A stretch of DNA of 64,000 nt from Schistocerca nitens (Eukaryota; Arthropoda; Insecta; Orthoptera; Acrididae). The notes under the pieces were generated by a model. The model did not search any database, was not told the origin of the DNA, and was given only the letters and a program-made list of their open reading frames with translations. Positions 33,714-44,545 of this stretch are shown here, in pieces. The number at the start of each line of letters is the position of its first letter. Position 1 is the first letter of the stretch. The translations under genes and the position numbers were made by a program. Location: NCBI RefSeq assembly GCF_023898315.1, contig NC_064621.1:539297383-539361382 (forward strand), written 5' to 3'.

Positions 33714-34308
33714 GAAACTTCCTGGCAGATTAAAACTGTGTGCCCGACCGAGACTCGAACTCGGGACCTTTGCCTTTCGCGGGCAAGTGCTCTACCATCT
33801 GAGCTACCGAAGCACGACTCACGCCCAGTACTCACAGCTTTACTTCTGCCAGTATCTCGTCTCCTACCTTCCAAACTTTACAGAAGCTCTCCTGCGAAAC
33901 TTGCAGAACTAGCACTCCTGAAAGAAAGGATATTGCGGAGACATGGCTTAGCCAGGAAGTTTCATATCAGCGCACACTCCGCTGCAGAGTGAAAATCTCA
34001 TTCTGGAAACATCCCCCAGGCTGTGGCTAAGCCATGTCTCCGCAATATCCTTTCTTTCAGGAGTGCTAGTTCTGCAAGTTTCGCAGGAGAGCTTCTGTAA
34101 AGTTTGGAAGGTAGGAGACGAGGTACTGGCAGAAGTAAAGCTGTGAGTACCGGGCGTGAGTCGTGCTTCGGTAGCTCAGATGGTAGAGCACTTGCCCGCG
34201 AAAGGCAAAGGTCCCGAGTTCGAGTCTCGGTCGGGCACACAGTTTTAATCTGCCAGGAAGTTTCATATCAGCGCACACTCCGCTGCAGAATGAAAATATC
34301 ATTCTGGA
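33714..34308. mobile_element. palindromic tRNA-derived element (inverted dimer)
   Basis: Two 241-bp arms, 33714-33954 and 34024-34264, are reverse complements with only about two mismatches that I can see. Each arm contains a tRNA-like part: on the plus strand of the right arm 'cttcggtagctcagatggta' and 'cccgagttcgagtctcgg'. Between the arms, and again after the right arm, lies the same sequence block ('atatcagcgcacactccgct..'). The whole unit is flanked by a 12-bp TSD, 'aacccagttctt', at 33702-33713 and 34309-34320. So the dimer was inserted as one piece, rather than the arms arising by two separate insertions. Confidence 0.93.
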
Positions 34309-34389
34309 AACCCAGTTCTTGTTCGAAGAAGAAATTGAAACAATACACCGACTCAGCTGTGAAGGCACCTTAGACAAGCTGTAGGACCC

Positions 34390-34602
34390 AACATCTTTCA
34401 AGACGAAATCTTGTGGAGGGTGTGGATAGTCAAACATCCACCTTCACTGCAGACCACGCTTATTTCAAGGGAACAGGAACCTATGGAGGTCAAATTAGAC
34501 TTGGCCTTTAGAATCCAAACAGTACTGAAGTTACATAATGAGCTCTATTCGAGCATTAGATATATTCCTCGTGCTACGCAGTCAGCTATGTTTTTACGAT
34601 AA
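34390..34602 (+). pseudogene. Ty3/Gypsy gag fragment
   Basis: A frame encodes 'EILWRVWIVKHPPSLQTTLI' followed by 'EVKLDLAFRIQTVLKLHNEL'. The first block matches the capsid motif near the end of arthropod Gypsy gag (WR.WL..LP...Q..L). It lies at the right distance upstream of the protease and RT segments. Disrupted outside this piece. Confidence 0.5.
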
Positions 34603-35110
34603 GAAGAGTGTGGGCCCAATGAAATACGAGCGCTTACGAACTCGTCTGAGGCCGGTCATGCGAGATCCGAAGAATCGTGGTATTCACAACGATGATGCGG
34701 CACGACAGTGAACTGAGCTATCACGGAAGCAACCGACCCCTCATCACTGTAGGGCATTGCCGTGAGATGTCACTCTCGAGGAGGGATCACGACACACCAC
34801 ATCGCGTACCGGCGACTTACGTCCTCGACAAATATGTCGGTATCAAGAGAAGTATGGCACAATGCTGCACAAATGTTTATCAGCTTGCGATTTCAAATAT
34901 CAGCAACAATCGTCTATTACAGGCATGCTGGATGGTGTAAGGCAAGATGGGAGCAGGCTATGTGGTGCAGAACGCAAAAACAATCTCTATCAGCCTACGG
35001 ATACCAGCTTTTCATGTGGGAGCGGCTGTCAGTCTGTCAGGTCCTGGTAGACTCAAGTTTGGCAGTTAAGCACCATACCAAGGGAACAGTCTCGTTCAGG
35101 CAGCAAATCA
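34603..35110. other. decayed spacer of the Gypsy element
   Basis: Probably former gag/protease sequence, but no motif can be assigned. Frames overlap with stops. Confidence 0.35.
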
Positions 35111-35345
35111 ATGAGGGCTATTCCACATTCTATTAATGATACATCTGTTTGTCATTGTGGAATAAGACACCTGACAGTGGATTTCGGACATCAGTGCAAC
35201 TTCAACTGGGTCTTCGTGGTAGCGAATGTGTCAGTGCCAATACTGGGATTGGATTTTTCTTCGTCACCACCAACTTTCACAAGACTTATCTAAAGGAATG
35301 TTTAGATATACTACAACATGACAATCAGTGCAGTCGTTGAAGGCC
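35111..35345 (+). pseudogene. Ty3/Gypsy aspartic-protease fragment
   Basis: Contains 'HLTVDFGHQCNFNWVFVVAN' and 'VSVPILGLDF', the strand and 'ILGxDF' motif at the C-terminal end of retropepsins in this family. The catalytic DTG triad should lie upstream; a possible relic 'VDSSLAV' near 35050 has lost it. Inactive. Confidence 0.65.
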
Positions 35346-35663
35346 ATTGGTGCTATAGGCGAACCGTCAGTACTGGTGAGTAAGTCCAATAAACAATATG
35401 AAACACTGTATCAGCACTACTAACAACAAATTACAGGAGGTGGTACAACACAAATTGTTATTAAGTGAAGAAAATACTGGACTATGGAATAAAATAAAGC
35501 AGCGCCGAGAACAGCTGTACAATATATGCAAAGGGACAGCCAACTTGCGGCAGCTGGAGCAGCAGCCTCAACCACAGGTGGCGCCGAGTACCGACATACC
35601 AAGTCAGCATACGCTGAACACACAGGTTAGTGAAGTGAAGCGACATACGGTTAATAAAAGTCA

Positions 35664-35856
35664 AAAAAATGGCTCTGAGCACTATGGGACTCAACTGCTG
35701 TGGTCATAAGTCCCCTAGAACTTAGAACTACTTAAACCTAACTAACCTAAGGACATCACACACATCCATGCCCGAGGCAGGATTCGAACCTGCGACCGTA
35801 GCGGTCGTGCGGTTCCAGACTGTAGCGCCTTTAACCGCTCGGCCACTCCGGCCGGC
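35664..35856 (-). mobile_element. tRNA-derived SINE, family A (in Gypsy element)
   Basis: Minus-strand copy with head 'gccggccggagtggccgagc', B box 'ggttcgaatcctgcc' and standard tail. A perfect 12-bp TSD 'taataaaagtca' at 35652-35663 and 35857-35868. It interrupts the linker between Gypsy protease and RT. Confidence 0.97.
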
Positions 35857-36192
35857 TAATAAAAGTCACGTGTACTCCACTTTCGGAGGAGTCAGACAGA
35901 GAACACAGCGTTACATTCACACGTTGTAAGACTCCCCAGTCTACCAAAAGCATGGAGACTTGCACCGAATCGACGTAGAGCAGCTAAACGAATGGTACAG
36001 GAGCCTTTTTAGGCAGAAGTAGTACAGCCTTTAGCCAGCCAGTAGGCGTCGCTGATTCACTTAGTGCCCAAGAAAGACAAGTCTTTTAGATTAAGTGGAG
36101 ATTACCAACCACTAAACTCCCATATTGTATTGGATCGATACCCTATTCCCAATTTAAGGTTTTTTTCACATGCTCTGGCAGGTGCAAATATA

Positions 36193-37614
36193 CACTCCTG
36201 GAAATGGAAAAAAGAACACATTGACACCGGTGTGTCAGACCCACCATACTTGCTCCGGACACTGCGAGAGGGCTGTACAAGCAATGATCACACGCACGGC
36301 ACAGCGGACACACCAGGAACCGCGGTGTTGGCCGTCGAATGGCGCTAGCTGCGCAGCATTTGTGCACCGCCGCCGTCAGTCTCAGCCAGTTTGCCGTGGC
36401 ATACGGAGCTCCATCGCAGTCTTTAACACTGGTAGCATGCCGCGACAGCGTGGACGTGAACCGTATGTGCAGTTGACGGACTTTGAGCGAGGGCGTATAG
36501 TGGGCATGCGGGAGGCCGCGTGGACGTACCGCCGAATTGCTCAACACGTGGGGCGTGAGGTCTCCACAGTACATCGATGTTGTCGCCAGTGGTCGGCGGA
36601 AGGTGCACGTGCCCGTCGACCTGGGACCGGACCGCAGCGACGCACGGATGCACGCCAAGACCGTAGGATCCTACGCAGTGCCGTAGGGGACCGCACCGCC
36701 ACTTCCCAGCAAATTAGGGACACTGTTGCTCCTGGGGTATCGGCGAGGACCATTCGCAACCGTCTCCATGAAGCTGGGCTACGGTCCCGCACACCGTTAG
36801 GCCGTCTTCCGCTCACGCCCCAACATCGTGCAGCCCGCCTCCAGTGGTGTCGCGACAGGCGTGAATGGAGGGACGAATGGAGACGTGTCGTCTTCAGCGA
36901 TGAGAGTCGCTTCTGCCTTGGTGCCAATGATGGTCGTATGCGTGTTTGGCGCCGTGCAGGTGAGCGCCACAATCAGGACTGCATACGACCGAGGCACACA
37001 GGGCCAACACCCGGCATCATGGTGTGGGGAGCGATCTCCTACACTGGCCGTACACCACTGGTGATCGTCGAGGGGACACTGAATAGTGAACGGTACATCC
37101 AAACCGTCATCGAACCCATCGTTCTACCATTCCTAGACCGGCAAGGGAACTTGCTGTTCCAACAGGACAATGCACGTCCGCATGTATCCCGTGCCACCCA
37201 ACGTGCTCTAGAAGGTGTAAGTCAACTACCCTGGCCAGAAAGATCTCCGGATCTGTCCCCCATTGAGCATGTTTGGGACTGGATGAAGCGTCGTCTCACG
37301 CGGTCTGCACGTCCAGCACGAACGCTGGTCCAACTGAGGCGCCAAGTGGAAATGGCATGGCAAGCCGTTCCACAGGACTACATCCAGCATCTCTACGATC
37401 GTCTCCATGGGAGAATAGCAGCCTGCATTGCTGCGAAAGGTGGATATACACTGTACTAGTGCCGACATTGTGCATGCTCTGTTGCCTGTGTCTATGTGCC
37501 TGTGGTTCTGTCAGTGTGATCATGTGATGTATCTGACCCCAGGAATGTGTCAATAAAGTTTCCCCTTCCTGGGACAATGAATTCACGGTGTTCTTATTTC
37601 AATTTCCAGGAGTG
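36193..37614 (+). mobile_element. Tc1/mariner element, DD32E type, copy 2 (1422 bp)
   Basis: Bounded by TA at 36191-36192 and 37615-37616. Termini 'cactcctggaaatggaaa' and 'tttcaatttccaggagtg' are inverted repeats of about 27 bp with a few mismatches. Same length as copy 1 at 17579-19000 and nearly identical in sequence. It is inserted in the RT of the Gypsy element in plus orientation and shows no decay that I can detect. Confidence 0.97.
36437..37459 (+). CDS. DD32E Tc1/mariner transposase, intact reading frame
   Basis: Cuts and joins DNA at TA targets in its family. 340 codons from 'MPRQRGREPYVQLTDF'; an upstream in-frame Met at 36170 would begin inside the flanking Gypsy element, so it is not the real start. 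Two helix-turn-helix domains lie at residues 10-55 and 70-115. The catalytic residues are D155 ('VVFSDESRFC'), D244 ('FQQDNARPHV') and E277 ('DLSPIEHVWD'), all present, with 32 residues between the last two; the usual Tc1 spacing is 34. The 'WGAISY' and 'GRTPLV' blocks follow the family order. With intact TIRs this copy could be active; that is inference. Confidence 0.95.
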   Translation: MPRQRGREPYVQLTDFERGRIVGMREAAWTYRRIAQHVGREVSTVHRCCRQWSAEGARARRPGTGPQRRTDARQDRRILRSAVGDRTATSQQIRDTVAPGVSARTIRNRLHEAGLRSRTPLGRLPLTPQHRAARLQWCRDRREWRDEWRRVVFSDESRFCLGANDGRMRVWRRAGERHNQDCIRPRHTGPTPGIMVWGAISYTGRTPLVIVEGTLNSERYIQTVIEPIVLPFLDRQGNLLFQQDNARPHVSRATQRALEGVSQLPWPERSPDLSPIEHVWDWMKRRLTRSARPARTLVQLRRQVEMAWQAVPQDYIQHLYDRLHGRIAACIAAKGGYTLY

Positions 37615-37959
37615 TATTTAGTGTGATAGACCGGAAGGAGGTCTTCCACCAAATGGCTTCAAAAAACATACCAGAAACGGTGGTTATAACCCCCTTTAGG
37701 TTTTCTGAATTTGTGGCCAGATGGGACAGCGTTTTATCAATTCAATATCCAAAGGATTTTCGTTCTATTTTGTCTATTTCAATGATATAATGGTTTCCTC
37801 AGGAACTGTTGAAGAGCGTGTAAGACTATCAAAAATTATTTTTGATAGTCTTCAGAAACACGGCCTCATCGTCAATGAAGAGGAGTGCCTACTTCGGAAA
37901 AAATGAAGCAAACTTTTTGGATCATTCCATAAACAAACAGTACCAGAATTAAACCCAGA

Positions 37960-38350
37960 GCTGAACAAGTTGGAATAGTCCATTCCAGGTCTAGACCTAC
38001 AGCCTTTCAGGAACTGCGCCGATTTGTAGCGACAATTAACTTTTGTAGGAGACATTTGTCACTAGTGGAGCAATTTCCAGCACTTTGGATGGATGCACGG
38101 GTGGGGAAAGATAATCATGGGAAACATGTGCTTAAGTGGACAGACAGCATGCAACAAGCATTTGAAAAAACCAAACTCAAGCTTACACTAGTACATCCAG
38201 TAGAAGGTGCCCCATTATCTCTGACAGCTGATGCAAGCAACATGGCGATTGGCACAGTATTGCATCAGATACCTGAAAGAAAAGAATACCCACGGCGATT
38301 CTTTTCAAAAAAATTAATTATAGCTCAATGCAGTGGTTTATGAGGCCGTT
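37960..38350 (+). pseudogene. Ty3/Gypsy RT connection and RNase H segment
   Basis: 'RPTAFQELRRFVATINFCRR' (connection, mutated), 'VLKWTDSMQQAFEKTKLKL' and 'PLSLTADASNMAIGTVLHQI' give the classical order; 'TADASN' contains the first catalytic Asp of RNase H. 'RRFFSKKL' follows. A stop ends the frame near 38341 and the remaining RNase H part is decayed. Confidence 0.85.
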
Positions 38351-38689
38351 TGATGTTTTAAGGAGGACCTTGAAGTGTGAAAATTTAAAATATTTATGTA
38401 GCAGCACCCCCGAGTGGAGGCAAGCGGGAATCCCACTAAAGATTGTTCAATTCGATGCGTTAGGGACATGTATTTGATCAGCCAATTCTCCATGGACGTA
38501 GCACAGAGGAAAGGGGCGGATAATACGTTGGTGACTATCTTTCCAGAATCAATACCCTGTCAGTTTGCCTCAACCTCGGCGACCTCACGGCAGCACAAGA
38601 AAACAAACACACCAACACCTGTTAAAAACAATATAACGAATCTAAAATTAGAAAGACAGCAAATGAATAGCACAGTAAACTACATACGG

Positions 38690-39880
38690 CGTGAAATATC
38701 GCAAGAACGCCGTTTGTACCCAAAATATATAGGAAAATCGTCTTCAAAAACTTGCAGGGATTGGCTTATCCAGGAATACGCCCATCTCTCAGGCTGGTGA
38801 TGGGACGTTTGTATGGACTGAAATAAAAAAAAGGTATTCCAGACTTTGGACCTAGACATGTAAGGAATGTCAAAAGTGCAAAATAAGACGGTATTCGAGC
38901 CCAGTTTTATGCACATTTGACATTCCAGCTGACTGCTTACAGCGTGTACACCTGGATTTGGTTGGCCCTCTTCCTGTGTCAGGGGGATTTACAAAATACG
39001 TTATCAGCTGTTGACAGAGTGTCAAGATGGGTGGAGGCCACTCTGTTGCCTGACATCACAGCAGAATCAACAGCAAAAGCATTTATAGAGATGTGCATTG
39101 CATTCTGTGGATACCCCACAGCCACCACAATGAGCCAGGACCAACATTTTCAGTCGGCCCTGTTCTCAAACCTTTATAGAATATTCAGAATGGAACACTT
39201 TTGAACCATTGCCTGCCACCCTGAAAGCAATGGGTTTGTAGAGCGGTAGCGTCACACATTAAAAGCCGTGTTAATGTGTCACAGGGCGAGGGGCTATAAT
39301 CTGATCTTAGTGTTTTGCTAGAAGTGAGATCTGCTGTCAAGGAGGACTTAACAATCCTCCTTGACGGAAATTCTGTATGGACAAACACTAAAGCTACCAG
39401 CATAATTTGTCAAAGCAGAGGCTTTGCTGGATTTCATCGATCTGGTAGAACTGTTACAACATGTGGAACTGCATATTGCCAATATTCACGCACATCCCCT
39501 ACAGTTTCGCGGGACTCCATGAGTGCACTTCATAAAGAACTGAAAGACTGTGATTTTGTAATGTTAGATGATGATACAGTGAAGCCATTGCTCCTACAGC
39601 CATTTTTGGATCCACACATAGTGCTGGACTGAGGAGGTAACAAATTCGACATTATCCAGCACAGAAGACCATCAACAGTTTCAATACTTCGACTGAAACC
39701 GGCGTGGACACTGCAAGATGGAGACACAGCACATCCATCGGCTACGTTCACCTTACAGGAGGAGTTACATGAACCACACTATGCCCCGCATAATCCCTAG
39801 CACAGCAACAGTTGACGGATGTTGGCGAAGACGACTAACCCTCTTGGAGGACTATTTCGTTGAATAGGTTGAAGAATATT
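38690..39880 (+). pseudogene. Ty3/Gypsy integrase and C-terminal tail
   Basis: Frames 38917-39204 include 'LSAVDRVSRWVEATLLPDIT' (first catalytic Asp), 'AFIEMCIAFCGYPTATTMSQ' and 'DQHFQSALFSNL' (the second-Asp region in altered context), then 'ACHPESNGFVER' (third acid, Glu) after a stop. The later pieces 'LHKELKDCDFVMLDDDTVKP' and 'GDTAHPS' correspond to the C-terminal tail of such elements. Several stops and frameshifts. No 3' LTR can be matched. Confidence 0.8.
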
Positions 39881-40307
39881 ATTCAGAGAGCAAAACTGTG
39901 CCATACTGATGTTGTCAATTTTTTTTCTTTAAATTAATTGTCGTCTAAATAGCGAGGAGACCTTTTTTAAACATATTATGACTGCCACTATTCTTGTTGC
40001 TTTCTTTTCTCTGACAGGTACATTCTACAAATGAAGAAGTAATTACTTTATACTTGTGTATAACTTAAAATTATTTCGACATGGCATATTGTTCAGGTAC
40101 ATGATGCAGAATCTTAAGGGAATAATCAGATAGATGATGTCACTGGCTTTGCCACAGTTGATGTGATGATTCTGCTGAAAGTCCTGCCAAACTTTAAATT
40201 GTTACTGAAAGTTATATTATGTATGTAACAATTATATATTCAATTATACCAGTTTTTCCTTCTTGACATATTAACTGGAGTGCAGAATAGTTGAAGTCAT
40301 ATAATTA

Positions 40308-40312
<5 letters not shown>
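39881..40312. other. unassigned AT-rich stretch
   Basis: No gene or repeat recognised between the Gypsy element and the microsatellite. Confidence 0.4.

Positions 40313-40365
<53 letters not shown>
40313..40365. repeat. (GT)n microsatellite
   Basis: Uninterrupted GT tract of about 53 bp, followed by two near-direct repeats 'gaatgggaagaaacacat' at about 40371 and 40392. Confidence 0.97.
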
Positions 40366-40367
<2 letters not shown>

Positions 40368-40800
40368 CTGAATGGGAAGAAACACATCTGAATGGGAAGA
40401 AACACATTTATGATCTGCTGAAATGGTTAGGTTCAGCTACTTACACTATTAGGGTTATTGCAAATTTTGGTGATAAACATATCAGTAAATTAGCCTAATA
40501 TGCCTATTTTCATTCACTGCTTTCATATGACATCATATTTTGCGGTAATTCATCATTAAGAGAAAAAATATTCATTGCACAAAAGCAGCGCACCCAAGAT
40601 CACCTTGCAGAAATTTATCTAAAGAACTCGGGATATTCACAGTATCTTCACAATACATATGTTCACTTATGAAATTTGTTATTAATAACCCATCCCAAAG
40701 CAAAAATAATAGCGAAGTGCATACTACAACACTAAAAGAAAATATGGTCTTCACTATTCCGAGTTAAATCCGACTTTGGCACAGACAGGGGTGAATTATG
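40366..40800. other. unassigned stretch
   Basis: AT-rich, with no coding or repeat signal that I can name. It may contain the 3' UTR of the adjacent minus-strand LINE. Confidence 0.35.
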
Positions 40801-40932
40801 GTGCCACAAAAAATCTTTGGTCATTGCCAAATAGCATTAAAAGCCTGACAGATAGCCAACCAGAGAACATCGTCCAAGACGCTGGGAGAGGCTAAATAAT
40901 CCCCTTCCATGAATGGAAGACCAGTGGCGATG

Positions 40933-41390
40933 TCAAAGTGACACCACCTGCTGACAGATGGCAACAAAGAGATCATTGGAGGGAATGTAAGAACTAGTGG
41001 GCTGAGGTACGAGGACTACAGCCTTGGCAGCAGCGTCAGCAGCCTCGTTTCCTACCAGACCGACGTGACCAGGAACCCACATAAACATCACAGTGGCTCC
41101 ATCGAGAATGAGCAAGTGACAGCTTTCCTGAACCCGTTGCACTAAGGCATGGACGGTGTGGAGCACACAGAGGCTTTGAAGGGCGCTGAGAGCGTCTGAG
41201 CAGATGACGCAATTGAAAAGCCTGTGTCGCTGGATGTACTGCGTGGCCTGATACAGGGCGAAGAGCCCTGTTGTAAACACTGAGCAGTGTTCTAGAAGCC
41301 GATACCGAAAAACGTCGGCGTCAATGACGTAGGCACACCCGACACCACGGTCAGTCCGAGAGCCATCATTGCACACGAAGGGACTAAAGC
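40933..41390 (-). pseudogene. LINE 'b' RNase H domain
   Basis: 'CNDGSRTDRGVGCAYVIDAD' (first Asp), 'FTTGLFALYQATQYI' (the canonical Glu of 'xELxAL' is Gly here), 'VICSDALSALQSL' (Asp) and 'MFMWVPGHVGLVGNEAADAA' (His and last Asp region) are in the right order. Loss of the Glu should abolish RNase H activity. Confidence 0.85.
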
Positions 41391-41511
41391 GGTTCTATGC
41401 AAAGGTCGTGAAGCTGAAGGCGATAGAGCGAAGCTGGAGTAGTGTCCTCAGGAAGCCAATGAAGGCCAAGGTGAACACGGGTCGCCGCACGAAGTCAGGT
41501 TGGTGAAGGGT

Positions 41512-42870
41512 TCACACCCACCGGGAAAGTTGCAAGGCACGTGAACTGCTGGAGCAAGAGCCGAAAGCGAACTCCAGGAGGTTACAGAGAAGGGGAACGC
41601 GCCACATACTGGCGCTTAAAGAAGTCATCGAAGGAGGAGGCATAGGATGGGTGGCCATGCATGGCAGACAAGCGGCAAGCGTATCTGCTGAGGAGAATGC
41701 AACGGTTGTAGGACAGCGGTGGTTCAGCAGCTTCAGCATACGGACTCTCGAATGGGCTAGTGCAAAAGGTGCCAGTGGCCAAACGGATGCCACGAAGGTG
41801 GATAGTATTGAGAGGGTGTAATAGGGCTGGACGCGCAGATGCATTACCGAAGCACCCATAGTCTCGTTTCTAACGAACAAGAGACCGGTACAAACGGAGT
41901 AGGGTGATTCGATCTGCACTCCAGGAAGTACCATTGAGGACATGTAGGACATTAAGGGACCGCATATAGCGGACTGCCAGGTAGGATACGTGGGAGGAAC
42001 AAGAAAGTTTCCTATCGAGCATGAGCCCCAGGAATTTCGTAGTTTCAACGAATGGTAGAGCAACAGGCCCAAGATCTAAAGACGGTGGAAGAAACCCGCG
42101 CCGCCAGAAATTCGTACAAGCGGTTTTGTGAGTGGAAAAATGAAAGCCACTATCCATGAGAAAAGGCGATCGAGACACCGCTGAAGACGCCGCTCAATGA
42201 GTCCGTGGAGAACTGCACTAGATGGCCAAATTGTCAACGAAAAGGGAGGCGGAAATACCCGGCGGGCGACAGGTCATTATAGGGTTAATGGCGATACCAA
42301 AGACGATGACGCTCAGGACGGAACCCTGAGGCACACCGTTCTCCTGGATAAATGTGTCCAACAAGGCACAACCCACGCGTTCCTTGAAAACACATTATTT
42401 TAAAAATTCCTGAAGAAAACGGGCAGGCTGCCACAGAAGCTCCACGTGTAGAGAGTACAGGGGATACCAGTCATCCAACAGGTGTCGTAGGCTTTCTCCA
42501 ACCCGAAAAACACGGTCACAGTCTGGGATTTCAGCAGAAAACCATTCATGACATGGGTAGACAAAGTGACGAGATGGTCAACTGCAGAACGGCGCGCTCG
42601 AAATTCACACTGTGCAGTGGTTAGTAAATTGCAAGACTCGAGCCACGACACAGCTGGGCACGAATCACATATTCCATTACCTTGCAAACACAGCTGAAGA
42701 GAGAAACGGGGCGGTAGCTACAAGGAAGGTGTTCGTCATTACCGGGCTTACGTATGGGTATGACAGCCGTTTCACGCCAGCACTTGGGAAACGTGCCCTC
42801 TGCCCAGATGTTGTTGCACGTGTTAAGCAGAAAGTGCTTGACCACAAGAGAAAGGTTCTGCAACATCTAA
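41512..42870 (-). pseudogene. LINE 'b' reverse transcriptase
   Basis: Right to left: 'LLNTCNNIWAEGTFPKCW' and 'AVIPIRKPG', 'YRPVSLFSCVCKVMEYVI', then 'CEFRARRSAVDHLVTLST', 'VFFGLEKAYDTCW' (motif A), and 41870-42178 with 'GFHFSTHKTACTNFWRR' and 'FLGLMLDRKLSCSSHVSYL'. The motif C (YADD) segment is not recovered cleanly. Frameshifts separate each block. The C-terminal stretch at 41512-41870 continues the usual spacer toward RNase H. Confidence 0.85.
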
Positions 42871-43049
42871 ATGTGAACAGCGTCTTTCACTGGGGCAGAG
42901 GATCAGAATGAAGTGAGAACATGATCTAGCTCCCTCATAGTAAAGGCAGCATTGCAGCACTCACGATTGTGAGAGGAGAAGGGTATCGTCCGAGCCTCCT
43001 CCACTCGTTTCCGGTGGAGGAAGGCGAGGTGATAGTGGGAGGAGCTCTA

Positions 43050-44345
43050 AATCTCCACATCTCCGCAAAATGGCGACCCAAGGTGTTGGAGATAGCAATA
43101 GGTCCATGATGACATCGTCTGCTACTGTTGGCCAGAAATTGTGGAATGGATCTTGGTCCCAGAGAGCCATCGGAGATTAGCTCACACGAGGGAAGAGGAA
43201 CTGTTAAAAGAACTAGTGAATGAAATCCAACCAGCTTTTTTGCTATCCTAAAGAACGCGACGACACTGTGCACGCATCTGTTTATAATGAATGTAGTTTG
43301 CCATCGTAGGATAATGGTTAAAAACGCGGAGAGCACGCCTCAGTCCACGAAAGGTCTGGGACATGGCGTGGCAAACAGGAAGTCGGCGCAATGGAACGTT
43401 ATTCAGCTGTAAGGATAACGTTTGTAAGATATTCCACTTGGTCATCACAACTGGGGAAATCTTGTTCGTTGAAGGTCGCCAGGGTGGAGTAAAACCCCCA
43501 GTGGGCCTTAGTGAGCGGCGATTAGCGTGTGCAGGCAGGTGGGGTAGGAGTCAGCAAACGGATAGCACACAGGAACTGGTCGCTCGAGTATATGTCAGAG
43601 AGAACAGACCACTCAAGACGACGGGCAAGCTGGGCAGTGCAGAAGGATAGGTCCAAGTGGGAATAGTTGTGTATGGAGTCTGTAAGAAATAAGGGTGCTC
43701 CTGTGTTAAGGCAGAAGAGGTTAAGTTGATTAATAAGGTCAGCGAAGAGGGCACCTCTCGAATAGTTCTAGGAGAACCCCCAAGGGGATGGTGTGCATTT
43801 AAGTCACAGACCAGCAGAAAGGGGTAAGGTAGCTGCCCTGGTTCAAATGGCTCTGAGCACTATGGGACTCAACTGCTGTGGTCATCAGTCCCCTAGAACT
43901 TAGAACTACTTAAACCTAACTAACCTAAGGACGTCACACACATCCATGCCCGAGGCAGGATTCGAACCTGCGACCGTAGCAGTCGCACGGTTCCTGACTG
44001 CGCGCCTAGAACCGCGAGACCACCGCGGCCGGCTAGCTGCCCTGTAAGCTGGAGGAAGTCTGCCCTGGTAACATCAAATAATGGAGCGATGCAGAAGCAT
44101 AATGGGAAAAGGTCAAGTGAGCAAAGAAAAGACAAACTGCCTGAAGACGGGTAGTCAGGGAGATGGGCTGACTATAAACGTCATCCCATATGAGCAGCGT
44201 GACTCCCCCATGAGATGGAATGCCGACCTCATGGGGAAGGTCAAAACAGACTGGGAAGAAATGCGAAAGCACAAAGCTGTCATGAGGACCCAATTTTATT
44301 TCCCGAAGGCAGAGAACAAATGGATGTTGCGATTCTAAGAGCTGC
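43050..44345 (-). pseudogene. LINE 'b' apurinic-type endonuclease and linker, split by SINE
   Basis: 44033-44345 gives 'LREIKLGPHDSFVLSHFFPV' (catalytic Glu region, mutated), 'SHGGVTLLIWDDVYSQPISL' and 'TRLQAVCLFF'. After the SINE, 43550-43840 continues with 'LINLTSSALTQEHPYF'-like and 'FCTAQLARRLEWSVLSDIYS' in the proper frame (motif 'SDHxP'-type residues blurred). 42935-43336 holds the linker to RT. Pieces match across the SINE insertion. Confidence 0.75.
43841..44033 (-). mobile_element. tRNA-derived SINE, family A (in LINE endonuclease)
   Basis: Minus-strand copy: head 'gccggccgcggtggtctcgc', B box 'ggttcgaatcctgcc', standard tail. A perfect 11-bp TSD 'tagctgccctg' at 43830-43840 and 44034-44044. 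Confidence 0.97.
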
Positions 44346-44545
44346 CAAGTGCCAGCCTGCGAAGACCAGCTGCTTCAGGGCACAGAGGCAGGAGGATCCT
44401 GCTCCATGAGGTCTACAAAAGCGTCGGTTTTCTTCTGCTGCCAGCCTACCGCGTCCAGCGCATGAAAACGGTGTGTGGTGATCAATGCGACACGGAGGCC
44501 GGCCGGGCGAGGGTATCACGTGGCGACACCATCGAAGAGGCGCTA

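Larger units (their letters stand above)
35940..37950 (+). pseudogene. Ty3/Gypsy reverse transcriptase, split by a DD32E transposon
   Basis: Upstream of the transposon the frame encodes 'LVPKKDKSFRLSGDYQPLNS', 'VLDRYPIPNL' and 'FSHALAGANI', RT motifs 1-3. Downstream it resumes with 'FSVIDRKEVFHQMASKN' (motif A, where the canonical catalytic 'DL..AY' is altered), 'TAVITPF'-like 'TVVITPFRFSEF', 'FYFVYFNDIMVSS' (motif C with YxDD changed to FND) and 'IIFDSLQKHGLIVNEEECLL'. Frameshifts occur near 37720. The two halves fit each other across the insertion exactly at the TA target. Confidence 0.9.
40800..44545 (-). mobile_element. I-type LINE with RNase H domain, copy 'b', interrupted by a SINE
   Basis: Minus-strand order is endonuclease, RT, RNase H. 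The N-terminal end abuts a Tc1-like remnant at about 44545. The 3' side fades near 40800, and no tail is recognised. A family-A SINE splits the endonuclease at 43841-44033. Possession of an RNase H domain after RT points to the I-type group of LINEs; closer placement is not possible by eye. All domains carry frameshifts. Confidence 0.85.

Noticed and set aside
33728-33830. Possible genuine tRNA gene
   Set aside because: The cloverleaf-like part occurs in both arms of a mobile palindromic element with TSD and extended flanking repeat, so it is an element head rather than a host tRNA gene.
33639-34437. Several overlapping frames of 80-123 codons in the palindromic element
   Set aside because: They read through tRNA-like sequence on both strands, and duplicate each other because of the palindrome.
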